Source: Methanomassiliicoccaceae archaeon COG_1
Lineage (GTDB): Archaea > Thermoplasmatota > Thermoplasmata > Methanomassiliicoccales > Methanomethylophilaceae
DNA length: 64,000 bases
Direction of reading: 5' to 3'
Assembly: GCA_028561875.1 (NCBI GenBank)
Contig: JAQQTI010000001.1
Location: 496,001 to 560,000 of the forward strand
Part shown: piece after piece, positions 27,444 through 35,134 of the stretch
How the letters are laid out: each line of letters opens with the position of its first letter
How positions within the stretch are numbered: position 1 is the first letter of the stretch
Notes under the pieces: generated by a model
The model's input: the letters and a program-made list of their open reading frames with translations, nothing else
The model's database searches: none
What the model was told of the DNA's origin: nothing
Translations under genes and position numbers: made by a program

Positions 27444-29150
27444 TCAGAGCCCGGCGAAGGTCAGGGAGCCCTCGAGGAGGCCGGATATTACCTCGGGGGC
27501 CTCGGAGGCGTCGATCCTCTTCTGTCCCCTGCTGTCCCTGTCTCTGATGGTGACGGTGCCCTTCGCGTCCCCCTCGAGGGTCTCATAGTCCACCGTGATG
27601 CACCAGGGGGTGCCGACCTCGTCCATGCGGGCGTACCTCTTGCCAATAGTCCCGGCGCCGTCGTAGTACGCCTCGGCGCGGTGGGTGTGGATCCTCGAAC
27701 AGAGGTCCCTCGCGAAATCGTCCAGGCCGTCCTTCTCCATGAGCGGGAACACGCCGACCTTGATAGGCGCCACCTCGGGCTTCAGCCTGAGTACGGTGTA
27801 GCCATCCTCATCGCTGTGGGAGTAGGCATGCTCGAGCACGGTGTAGAATATCCTGTCCAGGCCGTGGGAGGGCTCGATGACGTTGGGGACGACCCTCTCG
27901 CCGGCGACCTTCTCGCAGACCCTTTCTACGGCGAACATCTCCGGGCCGAGGACAATCTCCTCGCCGTTCACCCTGACCCTCAGCTTCCCGCCGTCGATGG
28001 ACCCGTGGTCGGCGGCGGCGATGGCCAGGTTGACGGCCTTCGCCTGCGCCTTGAAAGCCGGCCCCGTCTTGGCGGTGATCGGCCTGATCTTCACGACCTC
28101 CTCCTCGCGGGGCTCGTCGTACCTCTTGAAATGGCTCAGGTCCGCACCGGAGAACCGGCCGTGGCGGTCCAGGTCCCAACAGCCTCTGTCGGCGACGCCG
28201 GTGATCTCCGTCCACCCGTAAGAGAGGAGCGCCTCCGCATCCCAGCAGTCGTTGGCGTAGTGGGCCATCTCGTCTTTCAGATGCTGCCTGAAGCGCAGCC
28301 TCGCAGGGTCGACGCCGAGTCTGACGAGCATCTGTTTGGTGGTGCACACGAAGTGTGCGAGCACCTCATTGGCGATGATGCGCTTCTCCACCGCTTCGCC
28401 CGCGGTCATTTCGACCGGTTCCTGCGTGGTGTTGGGCACGAGCGTGAGCTTCTCTTCCCTGATCTGGTTGAAGCGGTCCCAGGTCTTGTCACCGGGGTCG
28501 ACGAACAGCTCGACCTCCATCATGTTGAACTCGCGCATGCGGATCATCCCCTGGCGGGGGGCAATCTCGTTGCGATACCCGCGCCCGGTCTGTATCACGC
28601 CTAGTGGGAGCTTCTCGCGGTTGTACCTGTAGAGGTTCGGGAAGTTGATGAATATCCCCTGCGCGGTCTCCGGCCGGAGGTATCCGGTCCTGGCCGAGCC
28701 AGGGCCGATGTTCGTGCGGAACATGAGGTTGAAGTCCTCGCAGGGTCCGAGGCTGCCGCCGCAGTTGGGGCATTTCACGCCGTGGTCGGCGAAGGCCCGG
28801 TCGAGCTCCCCCTCGGACATGGTGTCGGGATTCTCGCAGAACCCCTTCAAGAGATGGTCCGCCCTCCAGGGGGAGCCGCACCTCTCGCAGTAGGTGATCT
28901 TGTCGGCGAACTTGTCGACGTGCCCGGAAGCCTTGAAGACCTCGGCCGGGGCGACGGTCTCCGAGTCAATTTCGATGAACCCCTCGCGACCCTTGTATAC
29001 ATCGCGCCAGACCTCGACGATGTTGTTCCTCAGCCCGAAGCCGAGAGGGCCGTAGTCGAACATCCCGGCGACGCCGCCGTAGAGCTCGAAGGCCGGCCAG
29101 ACGAAGCCCCTCCTCTTGCAGAGGGACATCAGGTCGTCGGGGATGCTCAA
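27444..29150 (-). CDS. glyS: Glycyl-tRNA synthetase
   Basis: Class II alpha2-type enzyme, 568 residues. N-terminal RRGFVWPAFELYGGVAGMFDYGPLG, motif 2 region GRGYRNEIAPRQGMIRMREF, and GLDRIFY near the end of the catalytic core, followed by the HGTP anticodon-binding domain (KVGVFPLM). The start is TTG 29150, overlapping the upstream CBS-protein stop (TTGA); ATG 29129 is the alternative. Coupled to the CBS gene before it. It can charge the tRNA-Gly encoded at 18279. Confidence 0.96.
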   Translation of the reverse strand: MSIPDDLMSLCKRRGFVWPAFELYGGVAGMFDYGPLGFGLRNNIVEVWRDVYKGREGFIEIDSETVAPAEVFKASGHVDKFADKITYCERCGSPWRADHLLKGFCENPDTMSEGELDRAFADHGVKCPNCGGSLGPCEDFNLMFRTNIGPGSARTGYLRPETAQGIFINFPNLYRYNREKLPLGVIQTGRGYRNEIAPRQGMIRMREFNMMEVELFVDPGDKTWDRFNQIREEKLTLVPNTTQEPVEMTAGEAVEKRIIANEVLAHFVCTTKQMLVRLGVDPARLRFRQHLKDEMAHYANDCWDAEALLSYGWTEITGVADRGCWDLDRHGRFSGADLSHFKRYDEPREEEVVKIRPITAKTGPAFKAQAKAVNLAIAAADHGSIDGGKLRVRVNGEEIVLGPEMFAVERVCEKVAGERVVPNVIEPSHGLDRIFYTVLEHAYSHSDEDGYTVLRLKPEVAPIKVGVFPLMEKDGLDDFARDLCSRIHTHRAEAYYDGAGTIGKRYARMDEVGTPWCITVDYETLEGDAKGTVTIRDRDSRGQKRIDASEAPEVISGLLEGSLTFAGL

Positions 29151-29989
29151 TCTACCGCCCCGACGATGGCGCGCAGGACGTCCACGTCGTAGATCATGCC
29201 GACGAGCTCGTCCTTAGTGCCGTGCACCGGGACCTGGCCGAAGTCGTTAGCCACCATGAGGCGGGCGACTTCGTTAAGGGCGGTCTTCTTGAACACGGTG
29301 ACGGGGTTGGAGATCATGTAGTCCTTTACGACCTTGTCGTTCTCGAAGTAGTTGTTCGTCACCGTGTAGAACAGCGGTATTACGTTCCTCATGCCGACGA
29401 GCTTCGGGTCGGAGATGCCGAGCCTCTTCGCGGCTTCCGCGTCGGAAAGCTGGTCGCTGAACAGGTCGCGGTCCGTGAGTATGCCGTTGAGGGTTCCGTG
29501 GGAGTCGAGCACGGGGACGGCGGCTACGTCGCTGATCCTCATCGCGCTGACGGCGTAGGTGAGGGGGTCGCCCTCCCAGACCGTGACGCAGGTCGTGTTG
29601 ATGACGTCCTCTGCGGTCATCGCCGTCTTCATGCCGCGGACCTCCTTGAGGACGTCCGTCGGAGTGACGATACCGACGAGCTTGCCGCCCTCCACCACGG
29701 GGAGCCTGTGGAACCTCTTCTCGGCGAACACCCTCGCCACTTCCCGGACGGTGGCGTCCGGGGAGGTTGTGACGCAGTCCCTCTTCATGATGAGGGAAAG
29801 CTGCTCCTCGTCAAACTTGCGGAAGATGTCCCTCCTCGAGACGATTCCCATGAGTTTGCCGTCCGAGGAGCGGACGACCGGGAGCCCGGTGAGGGTGTTC
29901 CTGACCATCGTGTTGATGGCGTCGCTGCGGCTGCCGGGCACCTCCACTACGATCGGTGCAGGCGTCATTATGTCTGAGACGGTCTTCAT
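29147..29989 (-). CDS. Four-CBS-domain protein
   Basis: 280 residues made of two CBS pairs (MTPAPIVVEVPGS, CVTTSPDATVREVARVFAEKRFHRLPVVEGG, CVTVWEGDPLTYAVS, NPVTVFKKTALNEVARLMV) with no extra domain. Probable adenine-nucleotide sensor. The TTGA overlap with glyS downstream and seven bases to the UspA gene's end upstream indicate an operon of two UspA proteins, this protein and glyS. Confidence 0.88.
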   Translation of the reverse strand: MKTVSDIMTPAPIVVEVPGSRSDAINTMVRNTLTGLPVVRSSDGKLMGIVSRRDIFRKFDEEQLSLIMKRDCVTTSPDATVREVARVFAEKRFHRLPVVEGGKLVGIVTPTDVLKEVRGMKTAMTAEDVINTTCVTVWEGDPLTYAVSAMRISDVAAVPVLDSHGTLNGILTDRDLFSDQLSDAEAAKRLGISDPKLVGMRNVIPLFYTVTNNYFENDKVVKDYMISNPVTVFKKTALNEVARLMVANDFGQVPVHGTKDELVGMIYDVDVLRAIVGAVD

Positions 29990-29996
29990 TCGGTTT

Positions 29997-30380
29997 TCAC
30001 TCCGTTTTCCTGACGATTATGACAGGGCAGGCGGAACCTTTCGCTACGGTCTCGGCGACGCTACCGGCGAACATCTTCTTCACGCCGGTGCGCCCGAGGG
30101 TCCCCATGACGATGATCTCGTATTTGGGGGACTCCTTGACGATGACCTCGGCGGGAGTGCCCGAGAGAACGGACTCTTCGCAGGGCACGCCGGCCTTCTC
30201 CGCCTCGGTAGCGACGTACGACGTGGCGGCCCTCGCGGTCTCGTCGGTGGCGCTCTTATCCTTCACGTAGAGGGCGGTGATCCTCCCTCCGAGGGCCCTC
30301 GCGAGGTCGATCGCTTTCGCGATGGCGGCCTCGGTGTTCTCGCTGCCGTCGGTGGGGACCAAAATATTCTGGAAGCTCAT
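29997..30380 (-). CDS. Universal stress protein A family (127 aa)
   Basis: Starts MSFQNILVPTDGSENT and ends with the ATP-binding motif GTLGRTGVKKMFAGSVAETVAKGSACPVIIVR, the G-2x-G-9x-G(S/T) pattern of ATP-binding UspA proteins. Small cytosolic alpha/beta fold. A diverged tandem copy lies directly upstream. Confidence 0.92.
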   Translation of the reverse strand: MSFQNILVPTDGSENTEAAIAKAIDLARALGGRITALYVKDKSATDETARAATSYVATEAEKAGVPCEESVLSGTPAEVIVKESPKYEIIVMGTLGRTGVKKMFAGSVAETVAKGSACPVIIVRKTE

Positions 30381-30401
30381 GATAACACATCCTTGCGCGG
30401 C

Positions 30402-30842
30402 TCATTCCTTGGCGGGGGCCGACCTCACGACCATGACCGGGCACTTGGCACCCTCGATGGCCTTCTCCGCGACACTGCCCATGAGGGCCTTACTCACGCC
30501 GGTGCGCCCGAGGGTCCCCATGACGATAAGGTCGTAGTCCTTCGAGAGGGCGACGATCGCCGCCGCGGGGAGCCCCTCTACGATCCTCTCCTCGACGGGG
30601 ACTCCGGCGGCCTCCGCCTTCGCGCGGACGGCCTTCACGGCATTCCTGCCCTCCTTCTCGAGGGTCTGGTAGACGCTGACGATGGCAGCATCCATGGGCA
30701 TGTTCGAGTACACGGACTGGTCGAGGACGTACAGCGCGGTGACCTCGGCCCCGACGGCCTTTGCCATTTCAATCCCAGCGTCGATGGCGGGGCCGGTGAA
30801 GACGCTGCCGTCGGTGGGTATAACGATTTTCTTGAAGCTCAT
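30402..30842 (-). CDS. Universal stress protein A family (146 aa)
   Basis: ATG 30842 (MSFKKIVIPTDGSVF) is chosen because it matches its paralogue and overlaps the upstream amidohydrolase stop by four bases (ATGA). It has the ATP-binding glycine motif GTLGRTGVSKALMGSVAEKA near the C-terminus. It is a tandem duplicate of the next gene, with an insertion in the middle that makes it longer. Confidence 0.92.
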   Translation of the reverse strand: MSFKKIVIPTDGSVFTGPAIDAGIEMAKAVGAEVTALYVLDQSVYSNMPMDAAIVSVYQTLEKEGRNAVKAVRAKAEAAGVPVEERIVEGLPAAAIVALSKDYDLIVMGTLGRTGVSKALMGSVAEKAIEGAKCPVMVVRSAPAKE

Positions 30843-31876
30843 ATCGATCCTCTCCCGATCAACGGACGGACGGCCCCCCCGCTCGCGAGGGCGCTCTCGG
30901 GAGAGCCCCCCGGGCAAGGGAGGACCACTATTTCTTCCTCCGTTTTCTTCGCCAGGGCAATTAAACTAGGTTGATTTAATATCTTCTTCCCCCCCTCAAC
31001 GAGGCACCGCCAGACGTCGGAGGGGTCCCCGCCCTGGGCGGACAGTACCGAGGCGAACTCGGCGGCTTCGGGGCGCATGTCCGGGCCGCAGAGCATGGCG
31101 TTGTCGGTGCCCAGGGCGACGTCACATCCGGCGTTTAGCATGCGCTTTATAGGCGGCACTATCCCGAAGAAGCGGTTGGAGCGGGCGCACACAACTATTG
31201 GAACCCCGGCGTCCGCGCATTTCCTCATGTCCCCGTCCGTCGCCGCGGCCATGTGCACGACGAAGGCGGGCTCCATGGAGAGAATGGTGTCGATGTCCTC
31301 GCGAGTCCTCTCGCTCGCGTGAATCGCGAAGACCTTCTCCGCGCGGTGGGCGGCGTCGGCCGCCCTGCCGGCATTCGGAGGGCCCACGTCGGTCACACTC
31401 GAGAGGGCGAGGCCGTCGGAGACCGAGAGTATCCCGTCCAGCTCCGATTGGTCGAAGCTCCCGGACAGGGGGCGTCCGAGGACCGCCGCGTCCGGGCAAG
31501 CGGACCGGAGCAGGCGGCATCCCGCCTCCCCGCCCTCACGGAAGTCGAGGAAGGCGGCGATGCCGTTCTCGCGCGACTCCTCCCCGTACCTGCGCATGTC
31601 CCTCCCTATGACCGCGGGGGGCGTCTCCCGCAGGTACCGGTGCTTGAGGCCGTCCGGCGGAGCGACGAGCTCCAGCAGCCCCATCCCCCGTTCGGGGCGT
31701 ACGCCCGCATCCGCGCAATGCGTGTGCCCGTTTACAAGCGGGGGGATCATGACCCCCTGGAAGTCCGTTCCTGCGGGGCAATCCCCGATCTCGACGGACC
31801 ATTCAGCGCCGTCGGTGCGAGCGTATCCGCGACGCATTCTGCCTTCGGAATATACGAACCCCCCGATGTAGCGCAT
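30839..31876 (-). CDS. Amidohydrolase-superfamily protein
   Basis: 345 residues from ATG 31876. Metal-binding pattern of the superfamily: NGHTH near residue 51, HASE near 193, HMAAAT near 210, and GTDNAML near 260 with the catalytic Asp. Closest in style to cytosine deaminase/guanine deaminase-like (SsnA, TrzN) enzymes, acting on a purine or other N-heterocycle; the substrate is not readable. Shorter than typical members (~400), with a reduced N-terminal beta domain. It appears to be first gene of the UspA-CBS-glyS transcript. Confidence 0.82.
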   Translation of the reverse strand: MRYIGGFVYSEGRMRRGYARTDGAEWSVEIGDCPAGTDFQGVMIPPLVNGHTHCADAGVRPERGMGLLELVAPPDGLKHRYLRETPPAVIGRDMRRYGEESRENGIAAFLDFREGGEAGCRLLRSACPDAAVLGRPLSGSFDQSELDGILSVSDGLALSSVTDVGPPNAGRAADAAHRAEKVFAIHASERTREDIDTILSMEPAFVVHMAAATDGDMRKCADAGVPIVVCARSNRFFGIVPPIKRMLNAGCDVALGTDNAMLCGPDMRPEAAEFASVLSAQGGDPSDVWRCLVEGGKKILNQPSLIALAKKTEEEIVVLPCPGGSPESALASGGAVRPLIGRGSI

Positions 31877-32089
31877 GCCCTCCGGATTCTGCCGAGACTA
31901 TAAGGAAAGTTCGTGCCTACGCCGGCGCGAAAACGGGCGGATCGGGGCCCTCACGTGTTAGGGACGTCGAAACTATTTGGATATTGCAACAATAGTTAAA
32001 TACTAAGTAGGGAAGCCGAATTTAGTGCCGTTTAACTGCGGACAATGCCTAAATACGCCGAACAAATTTGTCGAATCAAGGTGTGAAAC
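31877..32089. other. Intergenic region with ferredoxin promoter
   Basis: Contains TATA-like elements TAGTTAAATAC near 31994-32004 and CCTAAATAC at 32048-32056. The second lies about 35 bases before the first ferredoxin start. GGTGTGA at 32081-32087 precedes the ATG. Confidence 0.4.
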
Positions 32090-32254
32090 ATGCCGAAAGT
32101 AGTTGCTGAGAACTGCGTTGCGTGCGGTGCCTGCGCCGACGTCTGCCCCGAGAGTGCAATCACCGTCGACGACGTCGCCGTCATCGACAGCGGAAAGTGC
32201 GTCGACTGCGGCGCCTGCATCGACGAGTGCCCCTCCGAGGCCATCGAGAACTGA
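32090..32254 (+). CDS. Small 2[4Fe-4S] ferredoxin (54 aa)
   Basis: A complete clostridial-type ferredoxin: MPKVVAENCVACGACADVCP and CVDCGACIDECP are the two cluster-binding motifs, separated by the normal spacer. ATG 32090, TGA 32252-32254. Low-potential electron carrier of the cytosol. A near-identical copy follows 92 bases downstream and an FNR-like flavoprotein lies opposite. Confidence 0.95.
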   Translation: MPKVVAENCVACGACADVCPESAITVDDVAVIDSGKCVDCGACIDECPSEAIEN

Positions 32255-32270
32255 CACCGATGCGAAAACA

Positions 32271-32303
32271 GGACCCTTCAGGGCCCGTCTTCCTTCTTTT
32301 TTT
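32271..32303 (+). terminator. T-tract terminator after the first ferredoxin
   Basis: An imperfect hairpin (GGACCC/GGGCCC around TTCA, 32271-32286) is followed by a pyrimidine-rich stretch ending in seven T (32297-32303), consistent with archaeal intrinsic termination. Confidence 0.45.
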
Positions 32304-32346
32304 GCTCTGTGCCGAATCGCGCCGATTCGGGTCTCACCGTGATGCT

Positions 32347-32670
32347 ATGCCGAAGGTAATTGCCGAGAACTGCGTTGCGTGCGGTGCCTGCGCCGACGTC
32401 TGCCCTCAGGACGCCATAGTCATAAAGGACGTCGCCGTCATCGACAGCGGAAAGTGCGTCGACTGCGGCGCCTGCATCGACGAGTGCCCGTCGGACGCGC
32501 TCGTCCGAAGGCCCGTACGGCCCCCAAGGCACAGAACCACCCGGGCTTCCCGGGAGGGGAGTCGCGCACCTCATGCCCAGTACGGTTTTTTGACGAACTT
32601 GTACGCCATGATGCAAGCGGTCGCGGCCTCGCCACAGCCGGTGATTATCTGCTTGTACTTGCCCGGGTAG
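32347..32670 (+). CDS. Small 2[4Fe-4S] ferredoxin with run-on C-terminus
   Basis: The first ~52 residues nearly repeat the upstream ferredoxin (MPKVIAENCVACGACADVCP, CVDCGACIDECP), even at DNA level, so a tandem duplication. Instead of stopping after CPSDALV, the frame continues about 50 residues of basic, proline-rich sequence and enters the antisense strand of the convergent FNR-like gene, ending at TAG 32668-32670. A hairpin (CCCGGG/CCCGGG) at 32550-32563 lies in the tail. The tail looks like stop loss, not a domain. Confidence 0.85.
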   Translation: MPKVIAENCVACGACADVCPQDAIVIKDVAVIDSGKCVDCGACIDECPSDALVRRPVRPPRHRTTRASREGSRAPHAQYGFLTNLYAMMQAVAASPQPVIICLYLPG

Positions 32671-33506
32671 TCCACAACATCCCCGCAGGCGAAGACGCCG
32701 TGGCGGTTGGTGGTCATGTCGATACCCACCTTGACGAGGCCCTGGTCGGTGAGGTCTAGCCCCCACTTCTTGAGGATCTCCAGATCGGCGGTGATGCCGA
32801 TGTTTATGACCGCGAGGTCGGCGGGCATCTCGATCTCTTCTCCGTCCTGGATGAGGGTGATGCTCTCGAGACGGTCCTTCCCGTTGAAGGATTTCACCGT
32901 GGCGTTCATGACCGTCCTTACATTGCTGTCCTGTAGGTTGCGGACGTTTATCTCGTCTGCCCTGAACTCCGGGCGGCGGTGGACGAGGGCGGTGTCAGTG
33001 ACGGAGTCGGCGATGAGGGCCATCTCGATGGCGCTGTTGCCGCCACCGAACATGACGATTCTCTTACCGACGAGGTCCTCTTTTTGCGGCAGGATGTAGG
33101 ATATGCCCTTCCCGTCGAGTTCGTTCTCGCCGGGTGCACCCATCTTGCGGGGGTAGAAGTCCCCCATCCCGATGGCGACGATGACGGACGTGGTCTCGTA
33201 TTCCTGGTCCTGGGTGGATACGACAAGCCTCTGGTCGCCGCCCTTTATATCCACGACCCTCTGGTTCTCGCGGATGTCGCACTCCATCGACTCCGCCTGG
33301 GCATAAAGTTTGTCGGAGAGCTTCCTAGCCTGGACGCTTTCGAACCCGGGGTAGTTGTGGATCCCCTTCTCGGGGTATAGTGCGACCAGTTGGCCGCCGA
33401 CGTGCCCCGCCTCTAGGATGAGCGTATTCATCATTTTCGATCTTGCATATATCCCGGCAGTGAGACCGGCAGGTCCAGCTCCGATGATGACCACGTCATA
33501 GACCAT
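32571..33506 (-). CDS. Thioredoxin-reductase-like flavoprotein lacking CxxC; probable ferredoxin-NAD(P) reductase
   Basis: 311 residues with FAD-binding GAGPAG near the N-terminus, an NAD(P)-binding GGGNSAIEMA in the middle and the C-terminal FAD block GVFACGDVVDYPG. Thioredoxin reductases carry a redox CxxC just before the second dinucleotide loop; here that stretch reads GISYILPQKEDLVGK with no cysteine. This matches the TrxR-like ferredoxin/flavodoxin-NADP reductases (Bacillus YumC type), as does NYPGFESV followed by a long loop. Two ferredoxin genes converge on it, which supports the reading. It should not be named TrxB without test. Confidence 0.88.
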   Translation of the reverse strand: MVYDVVIIGAGPAGLTAGIYARSKMMNTLILEAGHVGGQLVALYPEKGIHNYPGFESVQARKLSDKLYAQAESMECDIRENQRVVDIKGGDQRLVVSTQDQEYETTSVIVAIGMGDFYPRKMGAPGENELDGKGISYILPQKEDLVGKRIVMFGGGNSAIEMALIADSVTDTALVHRRPEFRADEINVRNLQDSNVRTVMNATVKSFNGKDRLESITLIQDGEEIEMPADLAVINIGITADLEILKKWGLDLTDQGLVKVGIDMTTNRHGVFACGDVVDYPGKYKQIITGCGEAATACIMAYKFVKKPYWA

Positions 33507-33646
33507 TTTCAGGGCAATCGAGTTGTCATATTTAATAAAATTGCAAAACTTGCTTTTTTGCAGTTTTTTCTGACGATATTCGCAGAATTGTTTCGAATAA
33601 GGTCAATTCGCATGCGGATTCCGAAAAATCGTCCCGGCCCAACCGA

Positions 33647-33656
33647 TTTATATATT
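33647..33656 (+). promoter_or_regulatory. TATA box for a leaderless small gene
   Basis: TTTATATATT, centred about 24 bases before ATG 33675, the spacing expected for a leaderless transcript. Confidence 0.5.
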
Positions 33657-33674
33657 CACATCATCCCGGGCCCG

Positions 33675-33770
33675 ATGGCAGCAGAGTTGTCCTCGTTCGC
33701 CCCCTGCATCGTAGTACTCATCGCCTACTTCGCGGCGATGTACCTCGTCGACCGCGGAAAATCCACATGA
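33675..33770 (+). CDS. Single-pass membrane microprotein (31 aa)
   Basis: ATG 33675 to TGA 33768-33770. One hydrophobic segment (CIVVLIAYFAAMYLV) with a short acidic/serine N-terminus and a basic tail (DRGKST), which predicts an N-out/C-in helix. A strong TATA box at exact leaderless distance makes expression credible. No family is recognised. Confidence 0.45.
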   Translation: MAAELSSFAPCIVVLIAYFAAMYLVDRGKST

Positions 33771-33832
33771 TTCTCCGAAGACCTACGGTAGCGCACACCG
33801 TTCCCTCCTACGTTCAGTGGTTCGCACCGATG

Positions 33833-33843
33833 TTGATATATAT
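33833..33843 (+). promoter_or_regulatory. TATA box upstream of the first flavin-reductase-like gene
   Basis: GATATATATTG, about 34 bases before ATG 33877. Confidence 0.5.
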
Positions 33844-33876
33844 TGCACTATTATTTTGATAGTTAGGTGCTCAACA

Positions 33877-34398
33877 ATGACAACGATGCCCAAGGAGGTC
33901 CAGGACCTCATCAACGACAAAGAAGCCGTGAAAGTGCTCGTGACCGCGTCCGGATCCGGGCGCCCCCATGCCATAGTGGCGGGTACGATTTCCGCCCCCT
34001 CGCCCGACACCGTCGTAATCGGGCAGGTGCTTTTCAGCCAGACCGCCAAGAATCTCGCCGAGAACGGCAAGGCCGCCTTCCTCGTGGTGAAGGGTCACCA
34101 GTCCTACGAGGTCAACGTTAACTGCAAGGGCGCTGCCAAGGAAGGGCCCGCCCTCGACGACCTGAACCGGGCCATCGCCCCGATGAATCTCCACGCTAAT
34201 GCGCTGTGGTCCTTCGAGGTCTGCTGCGTATCCGAACAGGGTGCCAACTCTGGGGCTGGCAAAAGGATTGCCCGAGGCGATCGCCGAAGGGGCGCACTTA
34301 CTTTTTATGTGCGGGACGGGATTACCATCCGATTGAAATGGTTCAGCTACCGCCCTTTATCGTCGATGCGATTCGCCGCCCGGATACGAATAAGGTGA
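33877..34398 (+). CDS. Pyridoxamine 5'-phosphate oxidase-like flavin-binding protein (copy 1)
   Basis: ATG 33877 (MTTMPKEVQDLIND). The split-barrel flavin-binding core is seen in SGRPHAIVAG, ADTVVIGQ-like PDTVVIGQ, TAKNLAENGKAAFLV. By likeness to the next gene the protein should end soon after GAGKRIA (about residue 130); instead it continues about 40 residues with unrelated sequence and overlaps the start of the second copy by 61 bases. The tail probably reflects a lost stop. Function of small members: flavin- or F420-linked reduction; substrate unknown. Confidence 0.78.
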   Translation: MTTMPKEVQDLINDKEAVKVLVTASGSGRPHAIVAGTISAPSPDTVVIGQVLFSQTAKNLAENGKAAFLVVKGHQSYEVNVNCKGAAKEGPALDDLNRAIAPMNLHANALWSFEVCCVSEQGANSGAGKRIARGDRRRGALTFYVRDGITIRLKWFSYRPLSSMRFAARIRIR

Positions 34399-34781
34399 TG
34401 TCCACCGTGAACGAGGATGGCACCCCGCACACCGTCGTCTGCGGCTCGCTGACCGTTCCGGAGCCTGACACCATCGCCGTCGGCAGGGTCTGGCTCCGCA
34501 CCACCGGGAAGAACCTCGAAAGAGACCCCCGGGCGGAGTTTCTCGTCTGGTCGGGGAAGAGTGCCTACTCGATCGTCTGCGACTTCAAGGGCGCCACGAA
34601 GGAGGCCGATCACGTCCTCAAAATGAACGAGGGCCTCGACAAGATGAACATGTTCACCGGTACTCTCTGGCTCTTCGAGGTCAAGTCCGTGTACGACGAG
34701 GGTCTCGGCGAGGGCGCGGGAAGGCAAATCGTCCGATCATCAGGAGAAAAGGAGAATGCCGGAGGGCTTCCGGCGGTTTGA
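34338..34781 (+). CDS. Pyridoxamine 5'-phosphate oxidase-like flavin-binding protein (copy 2)
   Basis: 147 residues from ATG 34338 (MVQLPPFIVDAIRRP). Parallel blocks to copy 1: DGTPHTVVCG, PDTIAVGRVWL, TTGKNLERDPRAEFLV, CDFKGATKEADHV, GEGAGRQIV. A TATA-like CTTTTTATG at 34301-34309 lies inside the tail of copy 1, so this copy can be transcribed on its own. It is a tandem paralogue, clearly diverged. Confidence 0.85.
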   Translation: MVQLPPFIVDAIRRPDTNKVMSTVNEDGTPHTVVCGSLTVPEPDTIAVGRVWLRTTGKNLERDPRAEFLVWSGKSAYSIVCDFKGATKEADHVLKMNEGLDKMNMFTGTLWLFEVKSVYDEGLGEGAGRQIVRSSGEKENAGGLPAV

Positions 34782-34816
34782 TGTCTTCACAACCGCCCCG
34801 TACGGACGGGACGATT

Positions 34817-35005
34817 TCAGAACCTGGGTCCTCTGCCGGCGGGCCTGTGCTTGTCGAAGCACTCCCTGCAGTAGACCGGGCGTCCCTCGGTCGGCTTGAA
34901 CGGGACTTCGCACTCCTTTCCGCAGTCGGAGCACACAGTCTTGAAGTACTCCTTCGGGCGGTCCCTGCCGCTGTCCCCTCTGCCGCCGTAGTTTCCGTAG
35001 GCCAT
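34817..35005 (-). CDS. Small zinc-ribbon protein (62 aa)
   Basis: Short protein with glycine/arginine-rich ends and one zinc ribbon: CSDCGKECEVPFKPTEG then VYCRECF, a four-cysteine CxxC-x(15)-CxxC pattern shared by many small archaeal and bacterial proteins and by tails of some RNA helicases. The RGG-like ends suggest nucleic-acid contact (inference). ATG 35005 fits the domain well. It lies antisense to frames with no gene-like content. Confidence 0.85.
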   Translation of the reverse strand: MAYGNYGGRGDSGRDRPKEYFKTVCSDCGKECEVPFKPTEGRPVYCRECFDKHRPAGRGPRF

Positions 35006-35103
35006 TTCTATACCTCTTGGGTGCCGGTTGTCGAAGTATCAGGCACCCAAACCGAGCATCCCGGAATTTCCATATATACGTTGCGGTCTTCTCCTGGCAC
35101 TAC

Positions 35104-35112
35104 CTATTTAAA
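35104..35112 (+). promoter_or_regulatory. TATA box of the membrane protein-TPR operon
   Basis: TATTTAAAA, centred about 27 bases before ATG 35135, suggesting a nearly leaderless transcript. Confidence 0.55.
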
Positions 35113-35134
35113 AACGGGGCGTAATCCCCGCCCG

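Noticed and set aside
32571-33506. Thioredoxin reductase (TrxB)
   Set aside because: The active-site CxxC is absent at the expected place, so the name would mislead.
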